A DNA stretch of 64,000 nt from Ridgeia piscesae (lineage: Eukaryota; Annelida; Polychaeta; Sabellida; Siboglinidae). A program made the translations under genes and the position numbers. The notes below the pieces were generated by a model, which saw nothing but the letters and a program-made list of their open reading frames with translations, searched no databases and was not told the origin of the DNA. Location of the stretch: contig JAODUO010000469.1 in the NCBI GenBank assembly GCA_025642075.2, forward strand, positions 371,501 to 435,500, given 5' to 3'. Shown in pieces: positions 1-13,299 of the stretch. Within the stretch, counting starts at the first letter, position 1. Every line of letters begins with the position of its first letter.

Positions 1-2325
1 TCAAGACATCGCTCACTGCATTCAACAGGTGACAGCACTCAAACGTTGGTGCTCTCCACATCGCCATGGAAATGCAGCCTCTGCATGGGGTTGTGAAAGT
101 GAGGCAACATTTGGCTCTAAATTTTGTACGCCTGACTGAACTGATTGATCAAACATCCTGCTTTTTAACATGTGAAGGACAGCCATTTCCTGAGTCGCCA
201 CGATATGTTATCTTAATGCTTCACGTGTGGCCAAACACATTGTGCATCAGGCAATAAACCCATTTGTGGCCTCTAGTAATCTGTGAAGCATAACAGAAAT
301 TGTCATTGTGTTGACTATTTTTAAAGTGGATTCAAAAGGATGCCAACTCCAGGCACTGTGAAACTGACGTCCAGAGAACTCAGAAGCTCTAATTGATGAT
401 GACCAATGACTACCACAACAGGTGAAGTCAGGTGTGAAGACTTTCTCACACTGACAATACCTGCTTAATTAGCCCTGACCAGTTTCTGAATGCTGTCCTT
501 GATAAGTGATTGTTTCTGAAGCCACTCACTCCATCTTCATCTCTTAAGTGTTCGTGGCAGGCAAACACAGTACCGTGTGCAAAGACACATTAGAATCTAC
601 CAGGGCAATAAAAAACACAAATATATACATACAATTACATATATGGTAGAACTTCACTTTACGATCATCTCAGCAATACAGTCACCCTGCAGTGAAGCTC
701 ACCCTAGGACTGGTCCAAATAATTGCATAACAATAGAAAATAGGAAACAGTCCTTCTAATACAGCCACCTTGCTATTCAGGTCACTTTTGTTGAGGTTCC
801 ACACACATGCACCCCTGAATGCATGGAAGTAGTTAGTTTCTTGCTTTGTACCAAGTAGGCTACTGCAAAAAAACAGAATGACTTCAAAGGACGTGTACTG
901 TGGATCAAATAAAAAACGTGGGGTGAAGAACTTTGGCCCAGTAAACACATGGTGGTGAAAGGCAATGGATGACAGACGGCAGCTGTACGATGCATTCACA
1001 CTACAGTGGACGAAGATTTAAGACAAAATGTCTTGTTTTATAAGTACAGGGTTTTAAGAAATGTCGCAACAATTTCCACAAGCTATTTCTAAAATAAAGT
1101 AAAGATTTTGACACGATAACAAATTTATGGCCATCTATTTCAATAACCTGTGCATCATAACCTGGCTCTAACTACTGCCTGGTTCACATTTCTATAGTTT
1201 ATGTCTCAACATATCAACCGTGAATGATAAATCCTGTGTGTCGATAATCAGATTTGTGAAAGTGCACAGATTAATGTTTTGAAGGTAAGTGCTGCAGACT
1301 GGGAGACAGACCGAAGTGTCATTGATCACTGGACTAGACAGAATCATCACCGGGGCAGATGGCATGCATTAGAGAGTGTTTCAGGAAGAGAGTCATTGAC
1401 CATCTCCACTTCCATCTCCAGAGACCAAAGTGTCTCAGCTAGGTAAAGGTGGATGTCTTTTACACGGGTGCAATGATTTATTGAACTCAATGTTTCACAA
1501 TGCCTGGACATGATAATGCAGCACAGTGCATATCTTAACAGCAAATTTAACCGTCAACAGTCGATGCAAAAAGTAGGGATACTTGCAAAAACAGATAAGA
1601 ATAGATCTCCAAGTTAGTAAGTGTTGGTGAAACTATAACAACACACAGTCTTGTACATATTCACTGTGTGTGAGGTTTAGTCATGTGCTCTTGTTTTTGT
1701 TTGTGCAACATTCTGTGCCAGAGGCTTTTTACGCAAACGCGGAACCCAAATGCCACCAATCCTATTTTCAGGCTGGAGTCAGGGAGTCCAAGAGAGGTCA
1801 GACATTTACCCCCTGTGTGAGACAGCAAGTTGGGCTAGCTCAGACCCTGTGTAGAACAGACCAACGGCTGGCACTGTCCTGTCTTGAGGACACAGCTGAA
1901 GTAGGTTTAAAATAACCAAGTTCTGAACAATTTACCCCAACAGGTGTCCTGGTTTTTAATGATCAACTTACAACTGGCCAATGTCAACTGAATGTCACCA
2001 GCTGGTAAAAGCACTGACCATCAAGCAAAAGGTATGACCACACCCAGAACAATGCCAGAATAGTAATGACATCAGTGATTTGCATGACAGTAATGGAGGC
2101 GATGTCCTCCACTGCAGCATCTTTACAGTGACTGCGGTCATTAGACCCATCGGTCAGGGCGTTCTCGTGCATCTGTCAGGTATGCAGATGCAATCGACAC
2201 TTGTGGTGAATTTGCGTCAATACCACACAATATTAACACCATTTGCAGTGTGGTCAGGCTCCAGGCCAAGCTGTCTGATGTAATTGCAAGGACCCTAGAT
2301 TATTACCTTGCCAACACCAACCAGT
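1..2325. other. Gene-free stretch, no recognised element
   Basis: I see no coding region, repeat array or mobile element here. Open frames on both strands are short, overlap one another and lack splice or motif support. One plus-strand frame at 1670-1915 reads like a small secreted Cys-containing peptide but opens with GTG rather than ATG, so I do not call it. The stretch is best read as intergenic or intronic. Confidence 0.6.
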
Positions 2326-2610
2326 GGTCTCAATACAGATGATACTGTGGACACATTGGTCTCAATACAGATGATACTGTGGACACTCTGAACACTTTGG
2401 TCTCAGTACAAATGACAGTGTGGACACGGAGGTCTCAATACAAATGACACTTGGACACATTGGTCTCAATACAGATGACATTGTGGACACATTGGTCTCA
2501 ATACAGATGACATTGTGGACACGGAGGTCTCGATACAAATGACACTGTGGACACATTGGTCTCAATACAGATGACACTGTGGTCTCAATTCATGTGATAC
2601 TGTGGTCTCA
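2326..2610. repeat. Minisatellite, about 32-bp unit, about 9 imperfect copies
   Basis: The unit begins GGTCTCAATACAGATGACAC and continues with TGTGGACACATT. Copies differ by point changes (gatac/gacac, cacatt/cacgga), one copy has an inserted segment around 2385-2400, and the last two copies are truncated. The unit length is not a multiple of three, so the open frame across it on the minus strand is incidental. Confidence 0.92.
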
Positions 2611-3239
2611 TGATGCAGTTCAAACAGGTTCCTATGGGAAATAAATGTTAACAATATAATAAATGTTAGAATTAAGAATTTTACTTCAGGAACCTCCAAG
2701 AATCGTGATCTATTTACTTCTCGAATAACATCTGAACATTACAAGACTCTACAGTTGACTCCATTGCAGTCACGGGAATTTGAAATATAGAAATGTCTGT
2801 TAATAACTAGACTAGGATTTGGACCTACACATTATTGAATAATGTTACCATTAAATATGATTAGACATTTCTCCCCTGTCTATTATGGCCAACTGAGACT
2901 GATATCATTACAACAGACTACAGTGTACATACAAAAAGCAATCTTTAAAGCATTGCAATATAGCACCAACTAAAGTGAATCTATAGGTTTCTGCGACCTG
3001 TTTTCAAAAAGGAAGCTTGCGGTGATACTGAATAGAACCCCCAGGGACTTTGTATTCTCTTTAGAAGACTGAAGAAGTCAATCTATTTCATGAACTGGTG
3101 AAAACAATCGAGCCTAAGATTGATGAAATGCAGGTGTCGCACTTCGTCTGTTGTGATGAAAAGATGATTGCATATTCCAGGCACCGGTCGCCTCACAATC
3201 AAATATGGTGCCATCTTGCAGATTCTGTTATTCTTCCCC

Positions 3240-3420
3240 GGGTCGATAGTAATTAAAGATCAGGCAACACATGTAACGACGCCACTTTGAAGCCTGCAGC
3301 AAAGGTCCTGCTTTCCTTAGGTTACTTAATTAAATCGGCCAGGCGAGGTGCATGTTTAATTGGTGGGTTCTCAGTTACATACCAATGCACAGGGCTGCCG
3401 ACTAAATGCAGCAAGAGAAG
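3240..3420. promoter_or_regulatory. Candidate cis-regulatory block (homeodomain-type sites)
   Basis: About 180 bases with more mixed composition than the AT-rich surroundings. It contains TAATTAAAGATC near 3249, a TTAATTAA core near 3327 and GTTTAATTGG near 3354, all homeodomain-type cores. This is motif reading only. Conservation in related genomes would be needed to call it an enhancer. Confidence 0.2.
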
Positions 3421-5494
3421 TTATTCCAGCAGAATCCAAGAATGAACTCAACTACATAGTTAACTAATCATATTAATAAGCTATATTTTATAACATAATT
3501 CCTTTTTCTTTTGAAAAAGGTTCATCGTTATTACATAATGGCAATTTGTTTTCTTAGTATATCTGATAAAGGAACATTTATAGTTTTACTGCAATGCACC
3601 ATTACAAAATGTGTCTGGAATTCGTTATTATCTAAAGCAATACTTTTTTCTGAACGAAGATGTATAATTTGTTGTTGATAAATCAGAAAAATGCTGCAAC
3701 TCGCTGTTTATATTCTACCTAGTCACTGCGCGTTCATGTCTGACATTGGAGAACTTAGATAAAATTATGATACCTACAATTAACTTTTGCTTATGTGAGT
3801 GATAAAATCAATTCCATGTCATCACACTTTTACAACTCACTGAATTTTGTGAAAGTCATAATATGCTCTTTGCAAAACACGTTATTTATCAAATAACATG
3901 TTCAAGTGAACATTAACCATAGATCTGGTGTTGCAAGATATTGACATCAAGGCACACGTGTTTGCTTGTGCATGGACATAATTATATACACACCTATGTG
4001 TTGGTAAATAGTGGTGGACCAGCGATGTCCCATGAATGATGTCTGATAGACAAGACCGACTCACTCATGTCTTTCGTTTATCTGCCCCCGTATATATAAC
4101 TCCCCCTTTCGCTGATACCCACCCCGGCAACACCCTATCCATGATAACTCGAATACATTAAAAAACCGGGTGCTGTAATGTTTTATCGAACCCTTCCTAC
4201 ATTCCAGCAACCGTAAACAATTCCGTAACAAGTTCAGATGCTGACCTGATATAGAGATTGACTGAATGCAAGTCACGATGCGATAGCCGCATGAATGCGA
4301 GCACAGAACTGCAATCAGGCAGATAAGAACATTGACCACAACGCTGGTTGACCATCAACAAGATTCGACAGACCCAGACGGAAAAACAATGAGACGGGTC
4401 AATGTGAGCGATTCACCCTTCATTCCTGGGGTTTCCAGCGAATGGGGGCAGTGTGTAGAAACAGGATGCAACGGGTGGCCTTATGCTGTCACGTCTTATC
4501 TCCTAGACTGCTGTCAACTGGAGAAGGAGGGCAAAATGACAACCAAGAAGGCACAAAGACAAGCTCAATCGCAACCCACCTCTCAACCCTGAAATATTAT
4601 GGGACAGAGGGAGCCAGCATTCTTCAACACAGCCAGTCGCATTGGCCCAGTTTTTGCGGTATGCCGACTTCGTTTTCATCGATTGTTATTATATAATTAT
4701 AAGCTGTTGTCCAACACCCTATCATTGATCATTTTGCCCGAGGGCTATCACATCAGCAGGGCAAATATCGTGGGAATTTATTCGTTTTTCGTGCGGGTCC
4801 GGTCAAACATGGTCATTAGTCGTCATTGCAGTCAATAAAGGTTGACTTCAAACAACTGCTTTTTCTACCCAGCAATTAGTCCATTGCAGGTGTTTGTGGT
4901 AGTGAATAATACTCGACTGGAACAATCTTCGACAGACAAACAAATTATCACAGCCCATTGTGCCCGGCAAAAACCCACAAGAAGGCTGCTGTAGTCGGAA
5001 CGACAAAAGAAAACACGATCTGAAATCTGGTGCAGAGCCTGAAGCCAAACACGCCATGCACAATGGGATTGTGTGTGATCAGCCGCCCAGCTAGATCACG
5101 TTATAATGAACACGACTAATGTATTTCTATATGTGTAAATTGTCTGTACAGACTTACTGACATCAAAGAGGTCGCTTCTTCTACGTGATATAATGAGGCT
5201 TTGTTGTTGTGTTCAATTATGCCGTGTATTAGGCCTGCCTGAAGGACTCTGTCCTTATCTCATCCTCAGTTCTATGTCTAAACAATCTTCAAACGTATGA
5301 TTCATACATACAAGATCAAGCACTTACTGTCTGATAATCAGAAACATTTGTCTACAATTCCGCAATGTCTTAAAACTTCCTGTGCACAATTTGTCCTGCA
5401 CTTGCAAGTAATAGATGACAAGACACAAGGAATCATCCTAGATGTTCAAACACTGGGAGTGAATATTTCAGGGAATTTCTTAGTGTCACTACTC

Positions 5495-5562
5495 ATTTCA
5501 ACAATGTAAATTGTGACACCGGAAAAAAAATTACATTTAAATTTCAACAATGTAAATTGTGA
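5495..5562. repeat. 22-bp perfect direct duplication
   Basis: A 22-base segment beginning ATTTCAACAATGTAAATTGT occurs at 5495-5516 and identically at 5541-5562, a 46-base period. It looks like a short local tandem duplication with an A-rich spacer. Confidence 0.8.
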
Positions 5563-7644
5563 AAAATGTGTAAATAGCTGTTCTAGATATGAACGACAGT
5601 TATAACTTATGCACCAATTTGGACACATTTCTACACCATTCCTATAAACAGTGATGCCATAACTGTCAAAATTATCTACTAATTTAACACCTGAACTTAG
5701 AATTATTAATCGAATATACTTTAGATGATATTATACAGATACAGACCAATAAACAACAGCTAAAGCTATTATTATTATTATAAAGCTATTATTATATACT
5801 ATCTGTATTAAGATACATAGTAAACAAAACAACATAATTTTTATAAACAACGCGTCGTTTGTTTTTCTCCGTCTGATACATTCAGTTGTTTTTAATTAAC
5901 GACGTCCATTAACTTCCATAGGCCCTCCAGTATGCAGTGACACCGGTAACAAATTCTGAATAAATTCCACGTGCTGATTAATAAAACAGTTTTCACTGCA
6001 TGTGCTGTGGCATGAAGATGAAGTGGCTGGTCCCGTAATGGTTTCCGCACTGTTGTTATTCCCAGTCACTTTAATCCTACAGTGGCCATGCATTGTCATA
6101 ACATCGTGCAATGCCTGAATAATTTATTCCTCTCCGGATGTTACGCTCCGTTCTCCCACATGCAAACCCCGAATAAAACGTCTGCTCCATATCCTGGCCC
6201 ATCAGGCAGGAATCCGCAACAATTTACGTTTCCGAATATGGACGTTTTATGTTTTCGCTCACTAGTCACATGATGCGCTTATGTTAGTTAGGTGATACCA
6301 AGACAACGTTTGGGATTACTGATAGACATTCGCCAGGTGCTGGAGATGTTATTCTTGTGTTCATAATCGAGTTAGTTTGGAACGGCATGACACATTTGTG
6401 GGTCTTGCACATGCACGCATGCAATTAACGCAGTTTGTGTGCAGCGCATTTCATTTTGTAAACGTCAAGTTGTCATTTTGAAGAAATTACGTACTCATTG
6501 CTAGACAATCAGTCAACCGGTTTAGTGACAAAATGACGCAGGAAAGCTTCGTGGAAACATGGGCTGTCAGCACGCGGATATTGTGATTGATTAAGTTGCC
6601 TCACCACAAAAAATACCCCCAACAAATGTTTCCTGGATTCTAACGATGACACAAGTAAACCCAACTAGGCTTTTCCAAACAAAAGCTCTCCTGTCAAAAG
6701 AACAATTTGTTAATAAATTTATGGCGCTTTTTAGCAGTAATACGTAGAAATGTTACTTCATAAATTATTATTACAAACTACATCAAGGCACTTGGTATAA
6801 AATGGTATGTAACATTACTGCCAATTCCCTAAGAAAAAATGCAAATTTCAGTAGTAATAACATCTTGACTGCCATTACATTGATTACTGTAATATAATAT
6901 ACCAATAAGAAGGTCACAAATACAATTTTATTTTTTATTATCTGTTGAATGTTATAGCAAATTTCAATGGTAATTTATAATACATTTTTTAATATTCCTT
7001 TTTGAATGTAGTCAATTATATGGTTCAATCTGAGTAATGAGAGGATAGTCAGAATGGAACATAATTTTTTCCCCATTATGCTTACAGACTGACATGACTG
7101 CTGCTCTCTGGTGAGTTAATCACATTGAGCTGTGGGGATTAGTTCTTACTAAGTGGTTAGTCTGCGTTATGTCACAAAGCTTCCTCGCCCTAGAGTCCAC
7201 GCGTTTAATTGCCACCACCATGAAGCCTGCAGTCCGGCACGCCATCGCATGAGTCGCTCGCACGCGACGCATGCACGCACGTAGGGGATTCATTCATGAA
7301 TACAATGTCCGTAAACCCGACCTATTCACCCGACCTGGTTACTCTGGTAATAGGACCCTTAATCTGCATAGTGAATTAGACATGTTTCAATTGTATGATT
7401 GGTGAGACGTCGTCATGTTACGGTGGCAAGATGTTATCATCATAGATTCATTGGGAATGTGAAAGCATGGGTGAATAGCACTCAGGTACGGGTGTTTTAT
7501 CTTAGTATCAACAAGTCAGGGGGAACGAGGGTTAGTAGTATTTACCACACGGGTGCTGATAGGGCTTCCGTGCGTGCATGCTGCGCTTGCTAACAACATC
7601 GTCCGAAGGGTGGACTGTGAAAATATCGAAATGGTTGTACTTAC

Positions 7645-7726
7645 TGTCTGCATGAACGAACTGCGACACAGCGACAACGAACAAGACCAGGGGGAGCCAC
7701 CCGTAGGCTGCCCGCCGTCGCTCCAT
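7645..7726 (-). CDS. First coding exon encoding a signal peptide (secreted or membrane protein, partial)
   Basis: An ATG at 7724-7726 (minus strand) opens a frame starting MERRRAAYG, followed by the hydrophobic core WLPLVLFVVAV and then SQFVHADS. This is a textbook secretory signal peptide: basic n-region, about 11 hydrophobic residues, polar c-region and a small residue (Ala) before the likely cleavage site after VHA. Immediately after GAC-A lies GTAAGT, a consensus splice donor (positions 7644-7639), giving 27 codons plus one base and a phase-1 junction. Phase-1 introns just after a signal peptide are common in genes for Ig-type and other modular extracellular proteins, but nothing here identifies the family. 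If the donor is not used, the frame runs on to 7532 as a complete 64-residue secreted peptide with an internal Lys-Arg (SKRSMHARKPYQHPC). The rest of a spliced gene would lie to the left. The block is G+C-richer than its neighbours, consistent with a gene 5' end. Confidence 0.45.
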
Positions 7727-8400
7727 TCTAGCTGATCGGACTGCTAGCAGTCGTTAGCGGCCACCTGAAGGGGGATAAACGAAAAAGCGGACATGAGTAG
7801 ATGTAAAATGGTTGATACTGGCCTGTGACGATCAACAACGTCAGACATCACCCTCACTGAAAATCCCTGCATAAATCAGTGCGTCTGTCAGCACTACAGT
7901 GGGTTACTCCACGGATGGTCTCTGATCACTGCAGATTACAGTCAATGCTGCTAGTAGCGTGAACACTTCCTGTAGTCGCTGTTAGCACACCACGGCTGTC
8001 AATAACACTCTCTAACCGTCACGCTGTAGAAACCAATTTACGATGGCCGCATTGGTAGTCCGGCATACATCCACGGTCACTCAGACATGGTCAACTGGAC
8101 ATCGCAGGAATACAGTGGACACCTAGTACGACAGGTCGACTGTCCTGCACACCACAGTAACACTTGGCTTTCTCCACACATGCATACACACACACTCACT
8201 CAGTGCTCACCCACATACCAGGACCAATCAATAAGTAATGTATGGCCTATGTAGGCCAGCGAGCAGCCAATCAGCTTGCACCGGGCCGGCAGCCATGTTG
8301 CCTGTCTTCACGCTGGTCGCTTCACAGTTGATTTAACTGTGTCATGACACCCGGTCGGTCGGGAGTCACTCAGTGACTGTAGATACTTGTGGGAGTACTA
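7727..8400 (-). promoter_or_regulatory. Candidate promoter/5' region of the signal-peptide exon
   Basis: The sequence upstream of the minus-strand ATG is relatively rich in G+C and CpG. It contains two CCAAT boxes (accaatcaata near 8222 and agccaatcagc near 8266), a GCCATGTTG YY1-type site near 8293 and a perfect 15-base palindrome (AGTCACTCAGTGACT, AP-1-like) near 8365. No convincing TATA box is seen, so a dispersed-start promoter is the natural guess. A transcription start was not located. Confidence 0.3.
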
Positions 8401-8615
8401 CGAGCGTCACCAAAACAATGTTGACATTATTACTATGATCACATTCAGCATTCACATTTGCCTGGGCTCATTATAGCTCATCTTTGTTTTGATATTTGGC
8501 AAAGTGATTTATTCTTAGCCATCATGTTTTGTAATTCAAACTGGAAACAGTCTTAAAATTTGTTTAGCCACATTTGTGTAGCCACTGATTAGACGGCTAA
8601 AGGGTAACATGAGCC

Positions 8616-8775
8616 CAGATTGGTACTGTATATTTTGCTGGAATTTCTTTTATTATTGGCTCAGATTGGTACTGTATATCTTGCTGGAATTTCTTTTATT
8701 ATTGGCTCAGATTGGTACTGTATATCTTGTTGGAATTTTTTTTTATTGGCTCAGATTGGTATTGTATATCTTGCT
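8616..8775. repeat. 46-bp tandem repeat, 3.5 copies
   Basis: Units start at 8616, 8662, 8708 and 8752, each beginning CAGATTGGTACTGTATATCT; the third unit is shortened to 44 bases. The plus-strand open frame of 144 codons that begins here is this repeat read through and is not a gene. Confidence 0.93.
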
Positions 8776-10207
8776 GAAAAATTGTTATATAATAAACATT
8801 CACATATTTCACAGCATGGAAAATTGGCAATTACAGCTGAATATAATGTTGTTGACACATAAATATATAACTACTTCACTGATAATTAATTTGATTGGTT
8901 TTCATATAATAATTAGCTATTTTTATCCATTCTCATTCACACAATTGCCGACTTCCGTCAATTGCCAACAGACTGTTATTTATACAATTAGGCTTTCTGG
9001 ACATTTGCCCAATGCCCGCAGCACATGCTCTTGTTATCTCTGAATTCTAAAATTAGTAATGTATTAAATGTGTTCATCATTGCACATCACAGAGTTAGAT
9101 CATGGTGCACCTGAATGTGGTGTAGTTTGATACTGTATGCACCTATATGGAATCATGATACATATCTATGTAAAACTAGTTATAACATATTGCCCAGTCT
9201 GGGTGTCAATATGAATCAATAAAATTATGAAACCCCCTTGGGTACAGTGGAATATGTAAGAGATATGAAAGGGACCTGGTGACCCTTAATAAGCATAACA
9301 CAGCCACAATTGTGACAATGTAAATCACCGACAGGTCTGCATTCAGCAAACCTTATCACTTCATCCCAGAGCCTAAATGATACGCTGACATCTGGCAGCA
9401 TGAATTACTGACCAAAATGTTGGAAACCTTGTCAAATTAATTTTTGTTTAATTTCTGGCAACAAACAAACGTGATGACATTTTCACAGTACTGAATGATA
9501 TAGCTGATTACAATTTGTCAAAAAAAGCAAAAACTGATAAATGACTTTACAAATATGAGTAACAATTATAATCTCATTCTCCCGTTAATATCGACACAAT
9601 CTGTTGACATTTAGCGAGAGCATTAACTGAATGTTGAATGAATGACAACAGCAGAAACAATTAGCAGAAGTGTTCAGCTTCTCCAACATGCTTGTTGTGC
9701 ATATTATATGAGCACGCATATTACCTGTATGGTAGACGGATGTAAATTATTCAAGTGTGCATAATGACATCTATGTAAGGTAGACAGCAGGCTGCATTAG
9801 GCTCCCGAGGTAGAGACAAGCTGACAATAAGGACAATTACTAAACATGCCCCTGCTCCCAGCGGGAAACTTGCAATAGGATTTCACAGCTTCTAATGGAT
9901 TGCAATTGCATTGGGATAGAGCACAGATGGCTGCAGATGAGATTGTTTCAGTCGCGCTGGACATTTCATGCAGTGTCAAGTCTGGCGTTGTGGGTGCAGG
10001 TGGGAATACAGGGTAACTGTAGGCACCCTGAGGGGTTCTGCATCACAAGAGGGGTGCAATGGTGTCACATGTGTTCACAGGTGTGAGAGTTCCATGAGAC
10101 CATCTGGACACAGAAACTGGAAGAATGCAACAGACAGATGACTATCGGGCAGTCATTTTTTTATACGTTCTCTATCATTTTGATGACAGTAGGCAGAGCT
10201 GGGATAC

Positions 10208-10260
10208 TGTCTGTCTGCGTGCGTGCATGCGTGCATGCGTGCGTGCATGCGTGCCTGTCT
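10208..10260. repeat. (GTGC/GCAT)n microsatellite
   Basis: Alternating gcgt/gcat tetranucleotides, about 50 bases, flanked by ctgtctg on both sides. Confidence 0.9.
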
Positions 10261-11458
10261 GGGAGTGAAGAACAGGTGACCAGAGACACAGAGAAGTAGG
10301 ACTAGTGATGAAAGGAAAAAGCACCAAGTAACATGGCCAGCCTTCCCTAGACCTCAGAGACAAAACGGACAGCAACAAATAACTAATATTAATACCAACT
10401 AACCAATGACAGTCCGTCACATGTCTAAACCTTTCAACCTTGCACTGTTTCAGTGACACATTAACAACCACCGGAACTGACACACTTCTGACACATTTAT
10501 TTACTAAATATGTCTCCCATACTTGTAACTGACCACACTGACCTCTTGGGTGTACTCGGCCAGTTGTCAATCAGCACCGTGTATTGATTGATCCATTCAG
10601 GCACTGAGCAGAACTTTGACAAAAGAACTGGCCTGTACTTGTGACACACAGCAGTGTCATAATATACCAGAGACTCGCTCCAGTGCAACAGACCGTCTTT
10701 TCAACATGTTTGTCTCAGAGCTGGAGATGGTCTTTCACAACCGGATCCAGTTACAAGGAACAGGAGCTGCAGATACACAGATCGCCTGACATAAAGGACC
10801 ACACGTCTTTTTATAACTAGTTACACTGGTGGTCTTTGTCTTTTTATAACTGGCTACATGGGTGGTTTTTCACAGCAAGTTATGCAGTTGCTGGGTGATT
10901 GGTGATTTATCTATTAGGATACACGGTTTCCCTGTTAGAATGGGTGATTTTAAAAGGCAGTGTTTTGTTAACGGGAATACCTCGCCCCCTCAACTCGTAT
11001 ACTAAGACCTAGTTAACATAGGTCAACCCACAGATAAAGCCATAACAGTGGTGGTTTTCTCATTCTTTCAACACACTAAACACCTTTTTTATAGAAACTA
11101 TGTGTTTTGTTAGTAAGAAAAATGCTATGATAAGAACTAATAATTTTTATCATGCACATCAGTAAGATCACATAATAGTGGCAATAAAAAATTTGGTCTA
11201 GGATATTACCCGAAAGACACATCAATATGAAAGACTATAGTGAACCTGTGCTAAATTTGGCAGAGCTGTAAATTTGGTGTTAATGGATTGTCAAACAAAT
11301 TCATTGTGACACTTCACAGGTGATCTTTGGACATTACGTGACACGTGCAGTGTTTTTTCTCTCATCGTCCCACATGTGACATGGGCGCCACCTTGCCCTT
11401 GTCTGCGACACTACGCTGGTGTCTTTCGTCATCTACAACCGCTGGAGAATCAATACTT

Positions 11459-11476
11459 CACACCAGGGGGCTCTAT
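11459..11476 (+). promoter_or_regulatory. CTCF-like motif
   Basis: CACACCAGGGGGCTCTAT matches the core of the conserved CTCF motif (CCASYAGRKGGCRS) at the central ACCAGGGGGC. It sits in a small CpG-containing patch. This is a motif match only. Confidence 0.35.
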
Positions 11477-12282
11477 AGGGACCGCGTCCTTCACGGGAAC
11501 GTCTCGAGGAATCTGACCCGCTTTTCCACTGTCACATCAATGACGGTGAGATCAATACGATTTGCAAAGCAGATGTGAAACCAGTAATCACATTTTAACG
11601 CTAGTCGCCAGAGACCAAGACCAAGCTGTCGTCGCTGTGTCAACGCAGTCTTGTCCCCAGTGTTGTGGTGCCGGCGTGGTCCTGTCCCACGCATTGTGGT
11701 GCCAGCGTGGTCGTGTCTGCGGTGAGAGACAATCTGTGATGCATAAGACCTTCATGTCATCGGCCCACTCGATTAACACCACAATGAGAAAGACAGTGGG
11801 CTGGCCATTAGGGTCTGAGGTGAGGTGACTCTATCAAGTCTCCCAGAAGGCACGATCAGTCCTAGAGCTGAGCCCTCTCTGTGGGTTTCCAGCATCTCAA
11901 CTTACAGATTGGTCTACTTACTTAATACTTGATCACATGGGAGTTTGTGTACTTCACTAGAAATGCTACATTTGCCATGGACTTAGAAACAAATATAAGT
12001 CACTCACAAACTGTGAATATGACTAACTTTTGTGCACAATTCAGGAGCGGAGTGGAGTAAGTTCTAATATTGTTAAAGTAAATGTCTACAATTATCCTTA
12101 TTTCTCAGCCAATTTGTGAAATTATAATTACTGAAAAGACATGGTTGTATTTTGAAATGTGCATTTAATTATTACTATTTATGCTTCAGGTGCAATGAAA
12201 TTAATTACTGGTGATAATCTTTGTTACACACATTGTCCACTAAGGGCTACCTATAATTTCCAAATAACAGGTCACACGTTAC

Positions 12283-12298
12283 CCAGCAGGTGGCAGTA
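12283..12298 (+). promoter_or_regulatory. CTCF-like motif
   Basis: CCAGCAGGTGGCAGTA fits the CTCF consensus CCASYAGRKGGCAG at every core position. It is one of the best matches in the window. Confidence 0.45.
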
Positions 12299-12977
12299 CC
12301 GTACGCATACTTCAAACCACAGTGATCGTTGGAGTCTGTACATCACAACAGCATCGAACAACACAACTATCAGTTCATATAATTTCGCCTGGAGCGAAGA
12401 ATTTGTTTGAAGGTAGTATACTCACGATAGCATGCCAGACAATGTTTCCTATCCCAGCCCCGAAAACAATGGGCCAAGTCAATTTCATCGATTGCCTTTA
12501 TTTGTATCCGACATGATAAAAATCAATGCTGAGGGCAATAAGGCGCGGCGTGTGAACCGTGCATGTCACTCGGCTGGCTACGCCTAAAGTCTCTGCAGCC
12601 TTTTGGGAGTCACGGGAAAAACCAGCTAAATCCATGGTAACAGCAGTCGGTGGGAACAGCAAAACAATGGTGGAAACTTCGCAACAAACACACCGAGATA
12701 TCTAAATCAGATACCCGTGGAGTTGCCAGCGAAAGAGCACTTATTGCCTACTGTTACATGTGCCGCTTCAGAAATGATTATCTTTGCCATGACTACTAAA
12801 TAAAAAGCCCGCGCCTGAAATAGCGCAAAATTAGATCTGCGACAAAGGGGAAACGCACACTATTCTCTCTGGCAGCCGCCATGGAACATTTAACATTTCT
12901 GTGGCGACTTCAAAACTGTCTTTATCTGTAGTTAACTTGGTGGTCTTACCACCCAATATCAGGGGTGACAGCATCAC

Positions 12978-12993
12978 CCTACAGGTGGCACTA
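12978..12993 (+). promoter_or_regulatory. CTCF-like motif
   Basis: CCTACAGGTGGCACTA keeps the CAGGTGGCA core, with differences at the 5' end. It has the same orientation as the site 695 bases upstream. Confidence 0.3.
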
Positions 12994-13299
12994 CTGTAGT
13001 TTCATTAGGTGCTGGACAGAGATGGTAAACACAGAAAGGCGTGTTGGTATGCAGAACAACAAAGACACAGTGTCTACTTCAACAAAGACCTTCTATCGTG
13101 AAAATATTTGCGACATGTTGTCCAATGATTCCGCTGCACAAGAAGAAGTGTAAAAAACACATCACACATTCCTTTTCACCAGTGATGGAAACCAAGAACT
13201 AGGCCAGGTTAAATATAACACTTTATAAATAGACCTGTGACTAACATTGATACTCTGCAGCACGGAAGACCACCTGATCTGGGATACCTACTGGAAGCA

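Larger units (their letters stand above)
2611..7180. other. AT-rich gene-free stretch
   Basis: No supported gene. It holds a small perfect hairpin at 3503-3522 (CCTTTTTC, four-base loop, GAAAAAGG), a 22-bp direct duplication at 5495-5562 and an enhancer-like block at 3240-3420. If the signal-peptide exon at 7645-7726 is spliced, this interval would be part of its first intron. Confidence 0.55.

Noticed and set aside
1670..1915. Small secreted Cys-containing peptide (LLFLFV core, KR site, four Cys)
   Set aside because: The frame has only GTG at its start and no ATG before the hydrophobic stretch. No acceptor supports it as an internal exon.
5896..6111. Minus-strand frame ending in Gly-Arg-Arg-stop, suggesting an amidated neuropeptide C-terminus
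   Set aside because: There is no signal peptide in frame. The phase-compatible acceptor (gggaccag) lacks a pyrimidine tract, and there is no nearby polyadenylation signal.
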